Below, in pieces: positions 18,832 through 27,632 of a stretch of DNA of 64,000 nucleotides. Below the pieces are notes generated by a model that was given only the letters and a program-made list of their open reading frames with translations, did not search any database and was not told the origin of the DNA. The DNA is from Nocardia uniformis NBRC 13702 (GTDB lineage Bacteria; Actinomycetota; Actinomycetes; Mycobacteriales; Mycobacteriaceae), in the NCBI RefSeq assembly GCF_001613345.1, contig NZ_BDCE01000039.1, forward strand, positions 59,804 to 123,803, read 5' to 3'. The position numbers were made by a program, and so were the translations under genes. Position 1 is the stretch's first letter, and each line of letters begins with the position of its first letter.

Positions 18832-20757
18832 TCAGCCCCCATTCACCGCGAGCGGCCAGCGGTCGATCTCCGCCGAGGGATCGACGCGAATCCCCGCGCC
18901 GTTCAACGCGGTTACGGCCCGCCCCCGGTAATACTCGGCGTGGCGGACGACAGGCGCGAGTTCGCCGCCGTGATTGCGCGCGGTGATGTCGCCACCGCGG
19001 CGAATGGCCTCGTTGAGCCAGAGCGTCGCCTGACGAAGCACCTCGGTGGTGGTCAGCTCCCCGTCGTCACCGAGGAGTAGGCCGCCGTGTTCGGGGGCCA
19101 CGATCGCGGCCGAGCCCAGATGCTGGAGGTTGCGGGCGATGCCGAGTTCGTCGGCGAGAGTCAGGTAGTCGCGCAGCGCCGACTGCCAGCACCGAAGGGC
19201 GCGGTCCGGTTCGCCGCGCGCCCACCAGACCCCGCCCATGGTTTCGCGGATATGCGCGCTGCCGTGCGGGTTACGTCCGTCCCGGGTCAGCGATTCGGCC
19301 AATTCCAGCCGGTCCGTGGCGGCTTCGAGCCGCCCCTGATGCTGGTGCACCACCGCGAGATTCACCAGGGCAGCCACCTCGCCCGCGATATCGGCGCGCG
19401 GTAGCCGCCGCCAGGCCCGCTCCAGATCCCGTTCGATCTTCAGCAATTCGACCGCGGGATACCGATCGGACGTGGCGGATTCGGGGTGCGCCGACAGTTG
19501 GGCCAATCGTCGCAGTGCCGCGGCGTGCTTGGCGCGAGCGCCCAGGCTGGTGACGGTCTGCCGTGGCCGATAGCCGGTGCCGTGCAGGCGACACCAGTCA
19601 CGCAGCCGGTGATATCGATCGCGCAGCCCACGAATCCGGAACCATCGCCAGCGACCCGAATTGTCGCCCGGGTCATCGGGTTCATCGACTTCGCCGGCGC
19701 GGATACGGGCGAGTTCCCAAAACAGGCGAAATCCCGATCGAGCGTTCGGTGCGGGTGTGGGATCCAGCGGATCGGTCCGATTCATATCGTCCTGGGTCAC
19801 CATGCGCATCGCTGTGGCGATACCGATCCTCTCACCGGCCATCCGCACGTTTTCGCCGTACCCACACACGGCGTACCAGCTGTCGAGCGCGTCGGCAATA
19901 CGAATCAAATCCGCCATGATGGCAAGTCGCAGCTCCCGCACCCCCGGTGTGAGACGACTGGTCGCACAAACGATCACGAGTTCGTGCAGATACGGAGCCT
20001 CGGCGACGAACCAGCGGCGGGCACCGGCGGCCGTCGCAGTGCGGTCTAGCGCTATGGACCACCGATGGGCCAGGTCGGCGTGGTAGCGCAGTAGCGTGGG
20101 CAGCGCCGCCCGCCACATCGGGTCGGTGGGAACGAGTCTCGGTGCCGGATCCTGCGGCGACCGCGGTCGGCGGCGGCAGTGCTGTGCGTCGGTCAGCTCC
20201 AGCCGAGTCTGCAACAGCGCATTCAGCAGCTGAATGGCCTTGTCCCCCGGGAGTTCCAGGACATCCGGCCGCCGGGCCGGGGCGTCGAGCATGGCAGCCA
20301 ACATGGACAGCAGCGCGGCGGTGCGGTACTTGTCGATCGGGAGAGCGTCGATCACGATGGACGCCTGGACCACGGTCGTCTCGGCGGCACCGTGCTGCCC
20401 CGTCGGGTGCTCCATATCGAGGCGTAACCCGGTGCCTACCACGCGCCCCGGCACCACCAGATCCGCGATGAGGTCGGATTCCCTTGCCGCGGCATGCCGT
20501 TCCCGAAATTCACGTCTGAGCCGGTACAGCACATACACGGCTCCGGCGGACACCGCGATAATCACCGGCAACCACAGCACCGTTTCGACAATCGCTTTCA
20601 CCCCGGGGTTGTCCCCGACTGAATCCACCACCAGATTCCTGGCCAGCTCGTAGATCAGCGCGGTGGCCACCGCCGACATGCCCACCAGGAACGCACGCCA
20701 CGACGACGATTTGGGGGTGGAGATGAGCGAGGTGTCCTCGTGTCGAGGTTCGGTCAT
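18832..20757 (-). CDS. Membrane-anchored helical-repeat (TPR-like) protein
   Basis: 641 aa from an ATG overlapping the permease stop (ATGA). Two membrane helices (about residues 20-42 and 53-77) are followed by a long Arg/Ala-rich cytoplasmic region. The last 200 residues read as TPR-like pairs, e.g. AALVNLAVVHQHQGRLEAAT, then HIRETMGGVWWARGEPDRAL, then LGIARNLQHLGSAAI. No Walker A, kinase or peptidase motif was found. Tight coupling to an ABC permease suggests an accessory or sensory role for the transporter. Function unknown. Confidence 0.7.
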   Translation of the reverse strand: MTEPRHEDTSLISTPKSSSWRAFLVGMSAVATALIYELARNLVVDSVGDNPGVKAIVETVLWLPVIIAVSAGAVYVLYRLRREFRERHAAARESDLIADLVVPGRVVGTGLRLDMEHPTGQHGAAETTVVQASIVIDALPIDKYRTAALLSMLAAMLDAPARRPDVLELPGDKAIQLLNALLQTRLELTDAQHCRRRPRSPQDPAPRLVPTDPMWRAALPTLLRYHADLAHRWSIALDRTATAAGARRWFVAEAPYLHELVIVCATSRLTPGVRELRLAIMADLIRIADALDSWYAVCGYGENVRMAGERIGIATAMRMVTQDDMNRTDPLDPTPAPNARSGFRLFWELARIRAGEVDEPDDPGDNSGRWRWFRIRGLRDRYHRLRDWCRLHGTGYRPRQTVTSLGARAKHAAALRRLAQLSAHPESATSDRYPAVELLKIERDLERAWRRLPRADIAGEVAALVNLAVVHQHQGRLEAATDRLELAESLTRDGRNPHGSAHIRETMGGVWWARGEPDRALRCWQSALRDYLTLADELGIARNLQHLGSAAIVAPEHGGLLLGDDGELTTTEVLRQATLWLNEAIRRGGDITARNHGGELAPVVRHAEYYRGRAVTALNGAGIRVDPSAEIDRWPLAVNGG

Positions 20758-22613
20758 CGCGGGAACCCGCCGGTGAGGCCGGGCACCAGCCACCGCCGCC
20801 AGGTCGCCAGCAACAGCAGCACCGGCACGACGGCCGATATCAGCGCGCCCACGGCGAGATGGGCGGCGTTCTCATGGAATTGCCGCGCCTCACCCCAGAG
20901 CAGCAACGACCACGGGCTACCGCCCGCACCGCTGACCAGTAGCCCGATGAAGAAATCGTTCCACACCTGGATGAACTCGAGCACCACCACCGCACCCAAG
21001 GCCGGACCCGCGACAGTCCCGAATCGGCGCAATGCCGTTTCGGGACTGGTCAATCCGTGCAGGGCGTCGGCGGCGGGACTGTCGGGCGGGGCGAGCAGTG
21101 CCCCACGCAGGATCAGGATCGCCATCGGCAAACCCGCCGACGCATGGACGAGGATCAGCGGAATGCGGGTTCCGGAGAGTCCGGCGCTATCCATCAGGGT
21201 GCGGATCGGACCGGCGTAGAGCTGTGCGGGCATGACCGTCAGCACCACCAGAATTGGAACCACGACACCGGTTTTCAGGCCGTCGGTGGCCAAGGCGGCC
21301 AGCCGGTAAGCGATCGGCACCGCCGCACCCGCGACCACGACGGTGGCCAGGACCGCCACCCACGCCGTCGTCTCCAGCGAGCGCCAGAGCGCGTCGTCAC
21401 CGCTCGCCCATCGCCAGGCGTCCCAGCCGAAGCCGCTGCCCTGCCGGACCGCCCCGAACGCCAGCACGGCTATGGGAACGACAGTGAGCAGCGTGACCAT
21501 CGCGAGCAACATCCGCGGTCCGATTCGATTGCGCCCCGATGCCATTCGCGATGGTCGTTCTTCCACCCAATGGCGGCGGTAGCGGCGCATATCCGGTTGC
21601 AGCGCCCACGCCACCAGACCGATGAGCACGGCCAGCGGGAGGGCGTACGCCGATGCCTCACCACTGTCGAACCCGCTGGTGGCAGCGAGATTCCACCAGT
21701 GCACGGTGGCACTGTCCACCGCGACCTGCATGGTGCCGGGTACCGCGATGAGGACCACATCGAAGACACGAGCGGCCGCGATACCCACCACGAGCCCGAA
21801 CAACAACAGCGGCGGGCGCAGCAGGCGGACCAGTGTCCTCAGTGTCGCGAACGAGAAGTTCGGTTCCCGGTCCTCGCCGCTGTACAGCCCGGCGCTACGG
21901 ACCGGATCAGCATCGAGGCCGAGAATGGCGGCACGACACAGACAGATCAGAACGCCCAGCCAGGTCCACAGGAACGCCGACAGCAGCATGACCCCGAACC
22001 AGATCCGGTACTGGAGAACGCTGTCCAGCGCGAAACGGTCCGCGAGCCATTCGAAAATCAGACGGAAGGCGATACCGGAGACGAATGCCGAGATACCGAA
22101 CGGGATGATGAGCGGCCCCCACAGCCATCGAGAGTTCTTGCCCCACCACGCGATTCCCAGGGCGACACCGACCAGCGCCTCACCGAACGCTATCCAGCCC
22201 ACCGTGCGCAGGTATGCCCACGCACCGTCCCAGCCGAGTTCCACGCCGATCAGAGACAGGGCGATCAGCAATGCCGCCGTAGTCGACACCGGCGTCCATC
22301 GGCGGTACCGGGTCCCCCATGGTCCGGTCGTGGATGCGCGATGGCGCACGAGCAGTGTGCCGACAACCACCGAAACGGCGGCGAGGGTACAGCCGACCAC
22401 CATCCGCGGTTGCGCCGCAGCGGCTCGACCGAGCGTCCATGCGGTGGGCGCGATCAATACGACGCCGATGAGCACCAGGGCGGGAATTCGCATGGCGAAC
22501 CAGAACCAGCGCTGTGGCGGACGGCCGGGCACCAGCGGTCCGGCCAGACGGCGCGTGGTCAATTGGATTCGCAGACCATTGGTTTCGAGGGTGTGCGGTT
22601 CGAATCCGGTCAC
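20754..22613 (-). CDS. ABC transporter permease, MalF-MalG-type fusion
   Basis: 619 aa from a GTG at 22613 that overlaps the lipoprotein stop (GTGA). It contains two permease halves in one chain. The first half (to about residue 320) has helices such as WGPLIIPFGISAFVSGIAF. The second begins near GPRMLLAMVTLLTVVPIAV and contains the inner-membrane-component EAA-like loop SPAADALHGLTSPETALRRF, followed by LEFIQVWNDFF, typical of MalG/carbohydrate (CUT1) permeases. Normally these are two genes. No ATPase gene is nearby, so a shared MsiK-type ATPase would be required. Confidence 0.8.
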   Translation of the reverse strand: MTGFEPHTLETNGLRIQLTTRRLAGPLVPGRPPQRWFWFAMRIPALVLIGVVLIAPTAWTLGRAAAAQPRMVVGCTLAAVSVVVGTLLVRHRASTTGPWGTRYRRWTPVSTTAALLIALSLIGVELGWDGAWAYLRTVGWIAFGEALVGVALGIAWWGKNSRWLWGPLIIPFGISAFVSGIAFRLIFEWLADRFALDSVLQYRIWFGVMLLSAFLWTWLGVLICLCRAAILGLDADPVRSAGLYSGEDREPNFSFATLRTLVRLLRPPLLLFGLVVGIAAARVFDVVLIAVPGTMQVAVDSATVHWWNLAATSGFDSGEASAYALPLAVLIGLVAWALQPDMRRYRRHWVEERPSRMASGRNRIGPRMLLAMVTLLTVVPIAVLAFGAVRQGSGFGWDAWRWASGDDALWRSLETTAWVAVLATVVVAGAAVPIAYRLAALATDGLKTGVVVPILVVLTVMPAQLYAGPIRTLMDSAGLSGTRIPLILVHASAGLPMAILILRGALLAPPDSPAADALHGLTSPETALRRFGTVAGPALGAVVVLEFIQVWNDFFIGLLVSGAGGSPWSLLLWGEARQFHENAAHLAVGALISAVVPVLLLLATWRRWLVPGLTGGFPR

Positions 22614-23917
22614 CCGGGCCGCCTTTCCTCGAGCGTGGTGAGCCGGTCGAGTGCTCGGCCCACCGCGGCGCCGACCCGGTCGGCGCCTTCGGCCACATCG
22701 ACCAGGAAGTCGGTGAGGGTGCGCTGCAGTCCCAGGCGGCCGATGCCCCAGCTGATGCGATCGGACAGATCGAAGCGCGACCACGAATCCAATTCCGGGG
22801 CAATCGATGCCAGCAGCGGCGGATATCGGTTCGCGGTACGCAGGTTCGGCGAGAGGAAACCCCCGTATCGGGTGATCCACGGCTGGGAAACATCCGGGGC
22901 GGCCAGCGCGGCGAGCCAGTCGCGGGCCGCGTCCCCGGCCCGCTCGGTCAGCACCATGACATCACCGGCACCGATCTTCGGGCGTAGACCGCCCGTCGTG
23001 GCCGCGGGGAACGGGGCGATACCGACCACGTCCGTGCTGCGCCGGGCGCTCGACAGGCTCCGGCGCACAATCGGTTCCGCGAAATCCGGTGCCACCACCA
23101 TGGCCGCGCGCCGATGTTCGAATACCTCGCGGATCGCATCCGTGAACTGTCGTGTCAGTGCTACCGGCGCGCCTCCTGAGAAAGCTGTGGGATGTCCCCA
23201 CAACTCACCGAGCCGGAACAGTGCCGCCTGTGTTTCCGGGCGGTCCCATCGCCGAACGCCGGTCGCACTTTCCAGATCCGCGTAGGCGCGAGCGGATTGC
23301 GCGGCCAATAGATTCTCGAAGAAGTCGGTGACCACCCAACCGTCCGCGGCCCCGAGCGCCAGTAGTCGCACCGGAGTGGCGGCCAGGGTTTCCATCTGAC
23401 CGATCCACGCCGACACCGTCCACGAGTGTGGATCACCGAGTCCCCGCTCGGCGAAAGTATTCCGGTCATACCAGACCAGCGATTTCAAGCTGTACTTGAA
23501 CGGCAGCCCGTAGACGGCGTTCCCCCGCACCAGCAGGTCCTGCCACTGCGGCGAATAGCGCGGTCCGTCGTGGTCCGTCCAGAGCGTCGCGTCGATCTGT
23601 TGCAGCCGGTACCCGTCGTCGAGTAGTTCGCGAATCCGCCCGACCTGCGGGAGCATCACGATCTCCGGAGCCGACGGCCCCCGCGCCGCGAACGCCGTAT
23701 CGATATCGTCGCCGAGCGGGATCACCTCGACGGCCCGCAGTTCCGGGCGGCCGGACCGGACCCCCGCCACGACCGTGTCGAAGGCCTGCCGCTCGAATCC
23801 ACTCCACGGCACCGCGATCCGAACCTTGTCCCGATCTCCCAGCAGCGCATCCGGCGCACAGGCACCCAGCAGCGGCACGGTCAGCCCCACCCGTAGTACC
23901 GCTCTGCGTGTGATCAC
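22610..23917 (-). CDS. ABC transporter solute-binding lipoprotein
   Basis: 435 aa from a GTG at 23917. A twin-Arg start (TRRAVLRVGL) leads to the lipobox LGAC with lipidated Cys at about residue 20. The mature part is a two-lobed family-1 binding protein: KVRIAVPWSGFERQAFDTV, PEIVMLPQVGRIRELLDDG, GNAVYGLPFKYSLKSLVWYD with YDRNTF, as in sugar/oligosaccharide binders. First structural gene of the importer-like operon, 11 bp after the small VOC gene. Ligand unknown, but the family favours a carbohydrate. Confidence 0.85.
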   Translation of the reverse strand: MITRRAVLRVGLTVPLLGACAPDALLGDRDKVRIAVPWSGFERQAFDTVVAGVRSGRPELRAVEVIPLGDDIDTAFAARGPSAPEIVMLPQVGRIRELLDDGYRLQQIDATLWTDHDGPRYSPQWQDLLVRGNAVYGLPFKYSLKSLVWYDRNTFAERGLGDPHSWTVSAWIGQMETLAATPVRLLALGAADGWVVTDFFENLLAAQSARAYADLESATGVRRWDRPETQAALFRLGELWGHPTAFSGGAPVALTRQFTDAIREVFEHRRAAMVVAPDFAEPIVRRSLSSARRSTDVVGIAPFPAATTGGLRPKIGAGDVMVLTERAGDAARDWLAALAAPDVSQPWITRYGGFLSPNLRTANRYPPLLASIAPELDSWSRFDLSDRISWGIGRLGLQRTLTDFLVDVAEGADRVGAAVGRALDRLTTLEERRPG

Positions 23918-23928
23918 CGGCTGGCTGC

Positions 23929-24261
23929 TCAGTCCGGAACCACGCAGAAGATATGGCCGGTGGGTGCGCGCATCACCCACCAGCGGTCGACGAACTCGAT
24001 TCGCTCGGCTCCGAGAGCTTCGAGGCGGTCGGCCTCGGCATTCACGTCGGCGGCATAGAGATCCAGGTGGTAGCGGCTGGGGCCGCCGATGCGTTGCATT
24101 TCCAGCTGCGCGGTGCCGCGGGCGGCGGGCAGGCTGACGTATGGGTCGGTGGGATCGTCGGGTGCTTCGGTATCCGATTCCAGTGCGGCCGACCAGAATC
24201 GGACGCCCTCGTCGAAGTCACCGTCGGCTGAGCAGTCGATGAAGAAGGCGTATCGGCGCAT
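23929..24261 (-). CDS. VOC/glyoxalase-fold protein
   Basis: 110 aa from the ATG at 24261 (MRRYAFFIDCSA). It carries the paired strands YHLDLYAADVNAEADRLEALGA and WWVMRAPTGHIFCVVPD seen in short actinobacterial VOC proteins. It lies 11 bp upstream of the solute-binding protein and may be the first gene of that operon. Substrate unknown. Confidence 0.75.
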   Translation of the reverse strand: MRRYAFFIDCSADGDFDEGVRFWSAALESDTEAPDDPTDPYVSLPAARGTAQLEMQRIGGPSRYHLDLYAADVNAEADRLEALGAERIEFVDRWWVMRAPTGHIFCVVPD

Positions 24262-24363
24262 AACACCCGATCTTAGGTCGCCGATCATCACCGCCTTGGG
24301 CTATTCCGCTTGCCCGACAGCATATTCCGGACAGAATGGAACTACAGCGAGGAGGACACCCCT

Positions 24364-24825
24364 ATGCCACCCAGGGTCTGGCCGCTCGAACGGGGCCATG
24401 TCGTCACCTCTCCCTTCGGTCCCCGCTCCGGAGGCTTCCACTGGGGTACGGACTTCGGCTGGCCGGGTGGCTCGGCAAACCGACCTGTCTTCGCCACCCA
24501 GGGCGGTTACGTCACACACTCCGGCCCCGCAACGGGATTCGGCCTCTGGGTTGTGGTCGACCACCCCGCCGCCGACGGTGCGGGCACCACGGTCTACGGA
24601 CACGTCAGCCCGGAAGTTCCGGTCGGCCGCCGCGTCGAGGCGGGTGAGCGCATCGCCACCGTCAACCCGAACCGCGCCACCAATGGCAATGTCGATCCAC
24701 ATCTGCATCTGGAATGGCATCGCTCGGTGTGGGTCCCACCCGGTCCCGGCCGTCTCGACCCACTACCGCTGCTCGCGGGAGCCGCGTATCCCATCGCGAT
24801 ACGACGGCACGTACTGCTCGGATGA
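24364..24825 (+). CDS. M23-family metallopeptidase without signal peptide
   Basis: 153 aa from the ATG at 24364 with GAGGAGGAC upstream. Zn ligands of M23 (LytM) endopeptidases are present: SPFGPRSGGFHWGTDFG (HxxxD) and DPHLHLEW (HxH). GLWVVVDHP...TTVYGHVSP is the catalytic-core strand. There is no signal peptide or membrane helix, which is unusual because substrates are outside the membrane; holin-dependent release or a phage origin are possible. It is isolated between divergent neighbours. Confidence 0.8.
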   Translation: MPPRVWPLERGHVVTSPFGPRSGGFHWGTDFGWPGGSANRPVFATQGGYVTHSGPATGFGLWVVVDHPAADGAGTTVYGHVSPEVPVGRRVEAGERIATVNPNRATNGNVDPHLHLEWHRSVWVPPGPGRLDPLPLLAGAAYPIAIRRHVLLG

Positions 24826-24948
24826 GCACGCTCGGCGCTGTTGCGCCCAGGCGGCACCCACCGCGATGAGCACGATGTGTTCGCCGATGGCGGCCTGATC
24901 GCGGCGCCTGCCGCGGCGCCGATCCAGCCGCGACGTCAGGCAACGACG

Positions 24949-24984
24949 AAGGCCCCGTCGCGCACCATTGGGCGACGGGGCCTT
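24949..24984. terminator. Strong bidirectional terminator hairpin
   Basis: A perfect 13-bp inverted repeat AAGGCCCCGTCGC / GCGACGGGGCCTT with a 10-bp loop. It lies 44 bp beyond the stop of the rpf gene (leftward) and after the M23 gene (rightward). The terminal AA/TT pairs give it the look of an intrinsic terminator serving both. Confidence 0.75.
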
Positions 24985-25027
24985 CCAGTCTTACGGCAGA
25001 GCGTGTACTACCTCGCAGCGGCGATCG

Positions 25028-25800
<773 letters not shown>

Positions 25801-25827
25801 TACTTGCAGTACCGCATACTGCTGGTA
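25801..25827 (+). promoter_or_regulatory. Tandem TACYGNYRGTA operators, monooxygenase operon 1
   Basis: Two 11-bp palindrome copies 16 bp apart: TACTTGCAGTA (25801-25811) and TACTGCTGGTA (25817-25827), ending 20 bp before the first ATG of the operon. The same tandem pair occurs upstream of the second monooxygenase gene (57085-57112) and a single copy upstream of the TetR gene (31951-31961). Confidence 0.65.
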
Positions 25828-25847
25828 CCAGCTCAACGAGGTGCGCT

Positions 25848-26694
25848 ATGACCACCACATATCCCAAGGCCAGGCGGATCAGGTTCCGCTTCGGCGATCC
25901 CGAACCGATGTCGAAGTACTACGCGGGCGGCGACATCGTCTTCAGTCACTTCATCGCGGGACTGTCCGCCGGGTTCCCGCCCGGTGAGGAGTCCTTCATC
26001 CGGTCGGTCCGCAAGTTCGCCGACCACATCACCGATCCGCAGCTGAAGAAGCGGGTCGCCGGCTTCATCGGTCAGGAGGCGATGCACGGCCAGGAACACC
26101 GGCGACTCAACGACCAACTGGCCGAGATGGGTTATCCCGTCGAGTGGTACGACTCCCCCGCCGCGGTCGAACGGATGCGCGGACTCGAGGAGCGCCTACC
26201 CTCCCTGGTGCATCTGGCCGGTACCGCCGCGGCCGAGCACTATACGACCGTCCTGGCCACCCGGGTGCTCACCCGGCCGGAGGTACAGGCCCTCGCGGGC
26301 GATCCCGAAGTGCGAAACCTGTTGAACTGGCACGCCTTCGAGGAGATCGAGCACAAGTCGGTCGCCTTCGACGTCTACCGCACCGCCGGCGGCAGCGAGG
26401 AGGTGCGCATCGCCATCATGGCGGTGCTGCTCGGCCTCACGCTCCCGCTCACCATGGTGGGTCTTGACGCTGTCGCTGCGCCGCGATCCCTACGCCCGCC
26501 GGCATCCGCTGCGATTGGCGCGCGAGGCGTACACGCTGTTCCGCGGTCCGCTGTTCAAGGGCCTGGGCAGGGAGCTGGCGCAGTATCTGCGTCCCGGATT
26601 CCACCCCGACGATATCGACACCGCCGCGCTGCTGGACCAATGGCGCGTCGAGCTTTTCGGCGAGGACGGCGTTCTCACCGACCACCTGCAGTAA
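25848..26694 (+). pseudogene. Metal-dependent hydrolase (COG3687), frameshifted copy
   Basis: The first about 204 codons match the neighbour at 26740 closely (RFRFGDPEPMSKYYAGGDIV, FIGQEAMHGQEHRRLN, HAFEEIEHKSVAFDVYR: diiron-type Glu/His motifs). Near 26457-26464 (ATGGTGGGTCTTG) the homology moves to the next frame and continues to the TAA at 26692-26694 (LTLSLRRDPYARRHP ... YLRPGFHPDDIDT). One extra G in the GGG run explains it. In the original frame the reading runs on without similarity to 26903. Either a real inactivating mutation or an assembly error. Confidence 0.75.
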
Positions 26695-26739
26695 GCCGCG
26701 GCGGACGGCACAGCCGCCACGAATCAATGGAGATTCAGC

Positions 26740-27621
26740 ATGAGCAAGAACGCGACCATCAATCGGACCAATGGCTATCCGCAGGTGCGGCGCATGCGCT
26801 TCCGGTTCGGCGAACCCGAACCGATGACACGCCACTTCGCCGACGGCGACATTGTCCTGAGCCATCTCTCCGCCTTACTGTCGGCGGCGTTCCCGCCCGG
26901 TGAGGACTCGTTCGTCCGCTCGGTCCGCCGGGTATCGGGGCAGATCGACGATCCGGTCCTGAAGAAGCGCGCGGCCGGATTCATCGGCCAGGAGGCCATG
27001 CACGGGCAGCAGCACCGGGTGCTCAACGATGAGCTGGTCAAGATGGGTTATCTGCTGGTGCGGGTGCCGCACTTCGCACCGGGCAGTCGGCGTGAGAAGG
27101 CGTTCATTCGCGCGGAGAATCTGATTCCGGCGCGGGTACATCTGGCGGCGACCGCGGCGGCGGAGCACTTCACGAGCGTCCTGGCACGACGCGTGCTGAC
27201 CAGCCCCGAACTACAGCAGATCGCCTCCGCCAATCCCGAGGTACGCAATCTGCTGAACTGGCACGCTCTCGAAGAGCTCGAGCACAAGTCGGTGGCCTTC
27301 GATGTCTACCGTGCCAGCGGCGGTGGGGAGGCCGTGCGCATCGGCGTCATGACCATCCCGTACGTCGGGGTCATCCCGTTCGTCGCGGGCGCGGTCGCGC
27401 TGTCGATTCTCACCGATCCCCGCGCCTGGCGGCCGATCACAGTGGCCAGGCAGGCCATCGATGTCCTGCGGGGACCGCTCGTCAAAGGCTTGCAGGCCGA
27501 GGTGCGCGAGTACCTGCGGCCGGGCTTCCATCCCGACGATCTCGACACCGAAGCGCTGGTTCGGCACTGGCAGCGCGAGCTGTTCGGGTCCGACGGCGAA
27601 CTCCTCGACCGCGTCCGCTGA
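26740..27621 (+). CDS. Predicted metal-dependent hydrolase (COG3687 family)
   Basis: 293 aa intact paralogue of the preceding gene. Ferritin-like helices carry the metal ligands FIGQEAMHGQQHRVLN and NWHALEELEHKSVAFDVYR. A hydrophobic stretch (PYVGVIPFVAGAVALSIL, residues about 207-224) suggests membrane association, and the C terminus has YLRPGFHPDDLDTEAL. The family often sits beside flavin monooxygenases and SDRs of lipid or sterol breakdown, as here; its reaction has not been established to my knowledge. 11 bp before the monooxygenase, same operon. Confidence 0.8.
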   Translation: MSKNATINRTNGYPQVRRMRFRFGEPEPMTRHFADGDIVLSHLSALLSAAFPPGEDSFVRSVRRVSGQIDDPVLKKRAAGFIGQEAMHGQQHRVLNDELVKMGYLLVRVPHFAPGSRREKAFIRAENLIPARVHLAATAAAEHFTSVLARRVLTSPELQQIASANPEVRNLLNWHALEELEHKSVAFDVYRASGGGEAVRIGVMTIPYVGVIPFVAGAVALSILTDPRAWRPITVARQAIDVLRGPLVKGLQAEVREYLRPGFHPDDLDTEALVRHWQRELFGSDGELLDRVR

Positions 27622-27632
27622 CTGGAGCCACC

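Noticed and set aside
21057..23285. 742-codon open frame on the plus strand
   Set aside because: Antisense to the permease and lipoprotein genes, Arg/Gln/His-rich composition typical of shadow frames.
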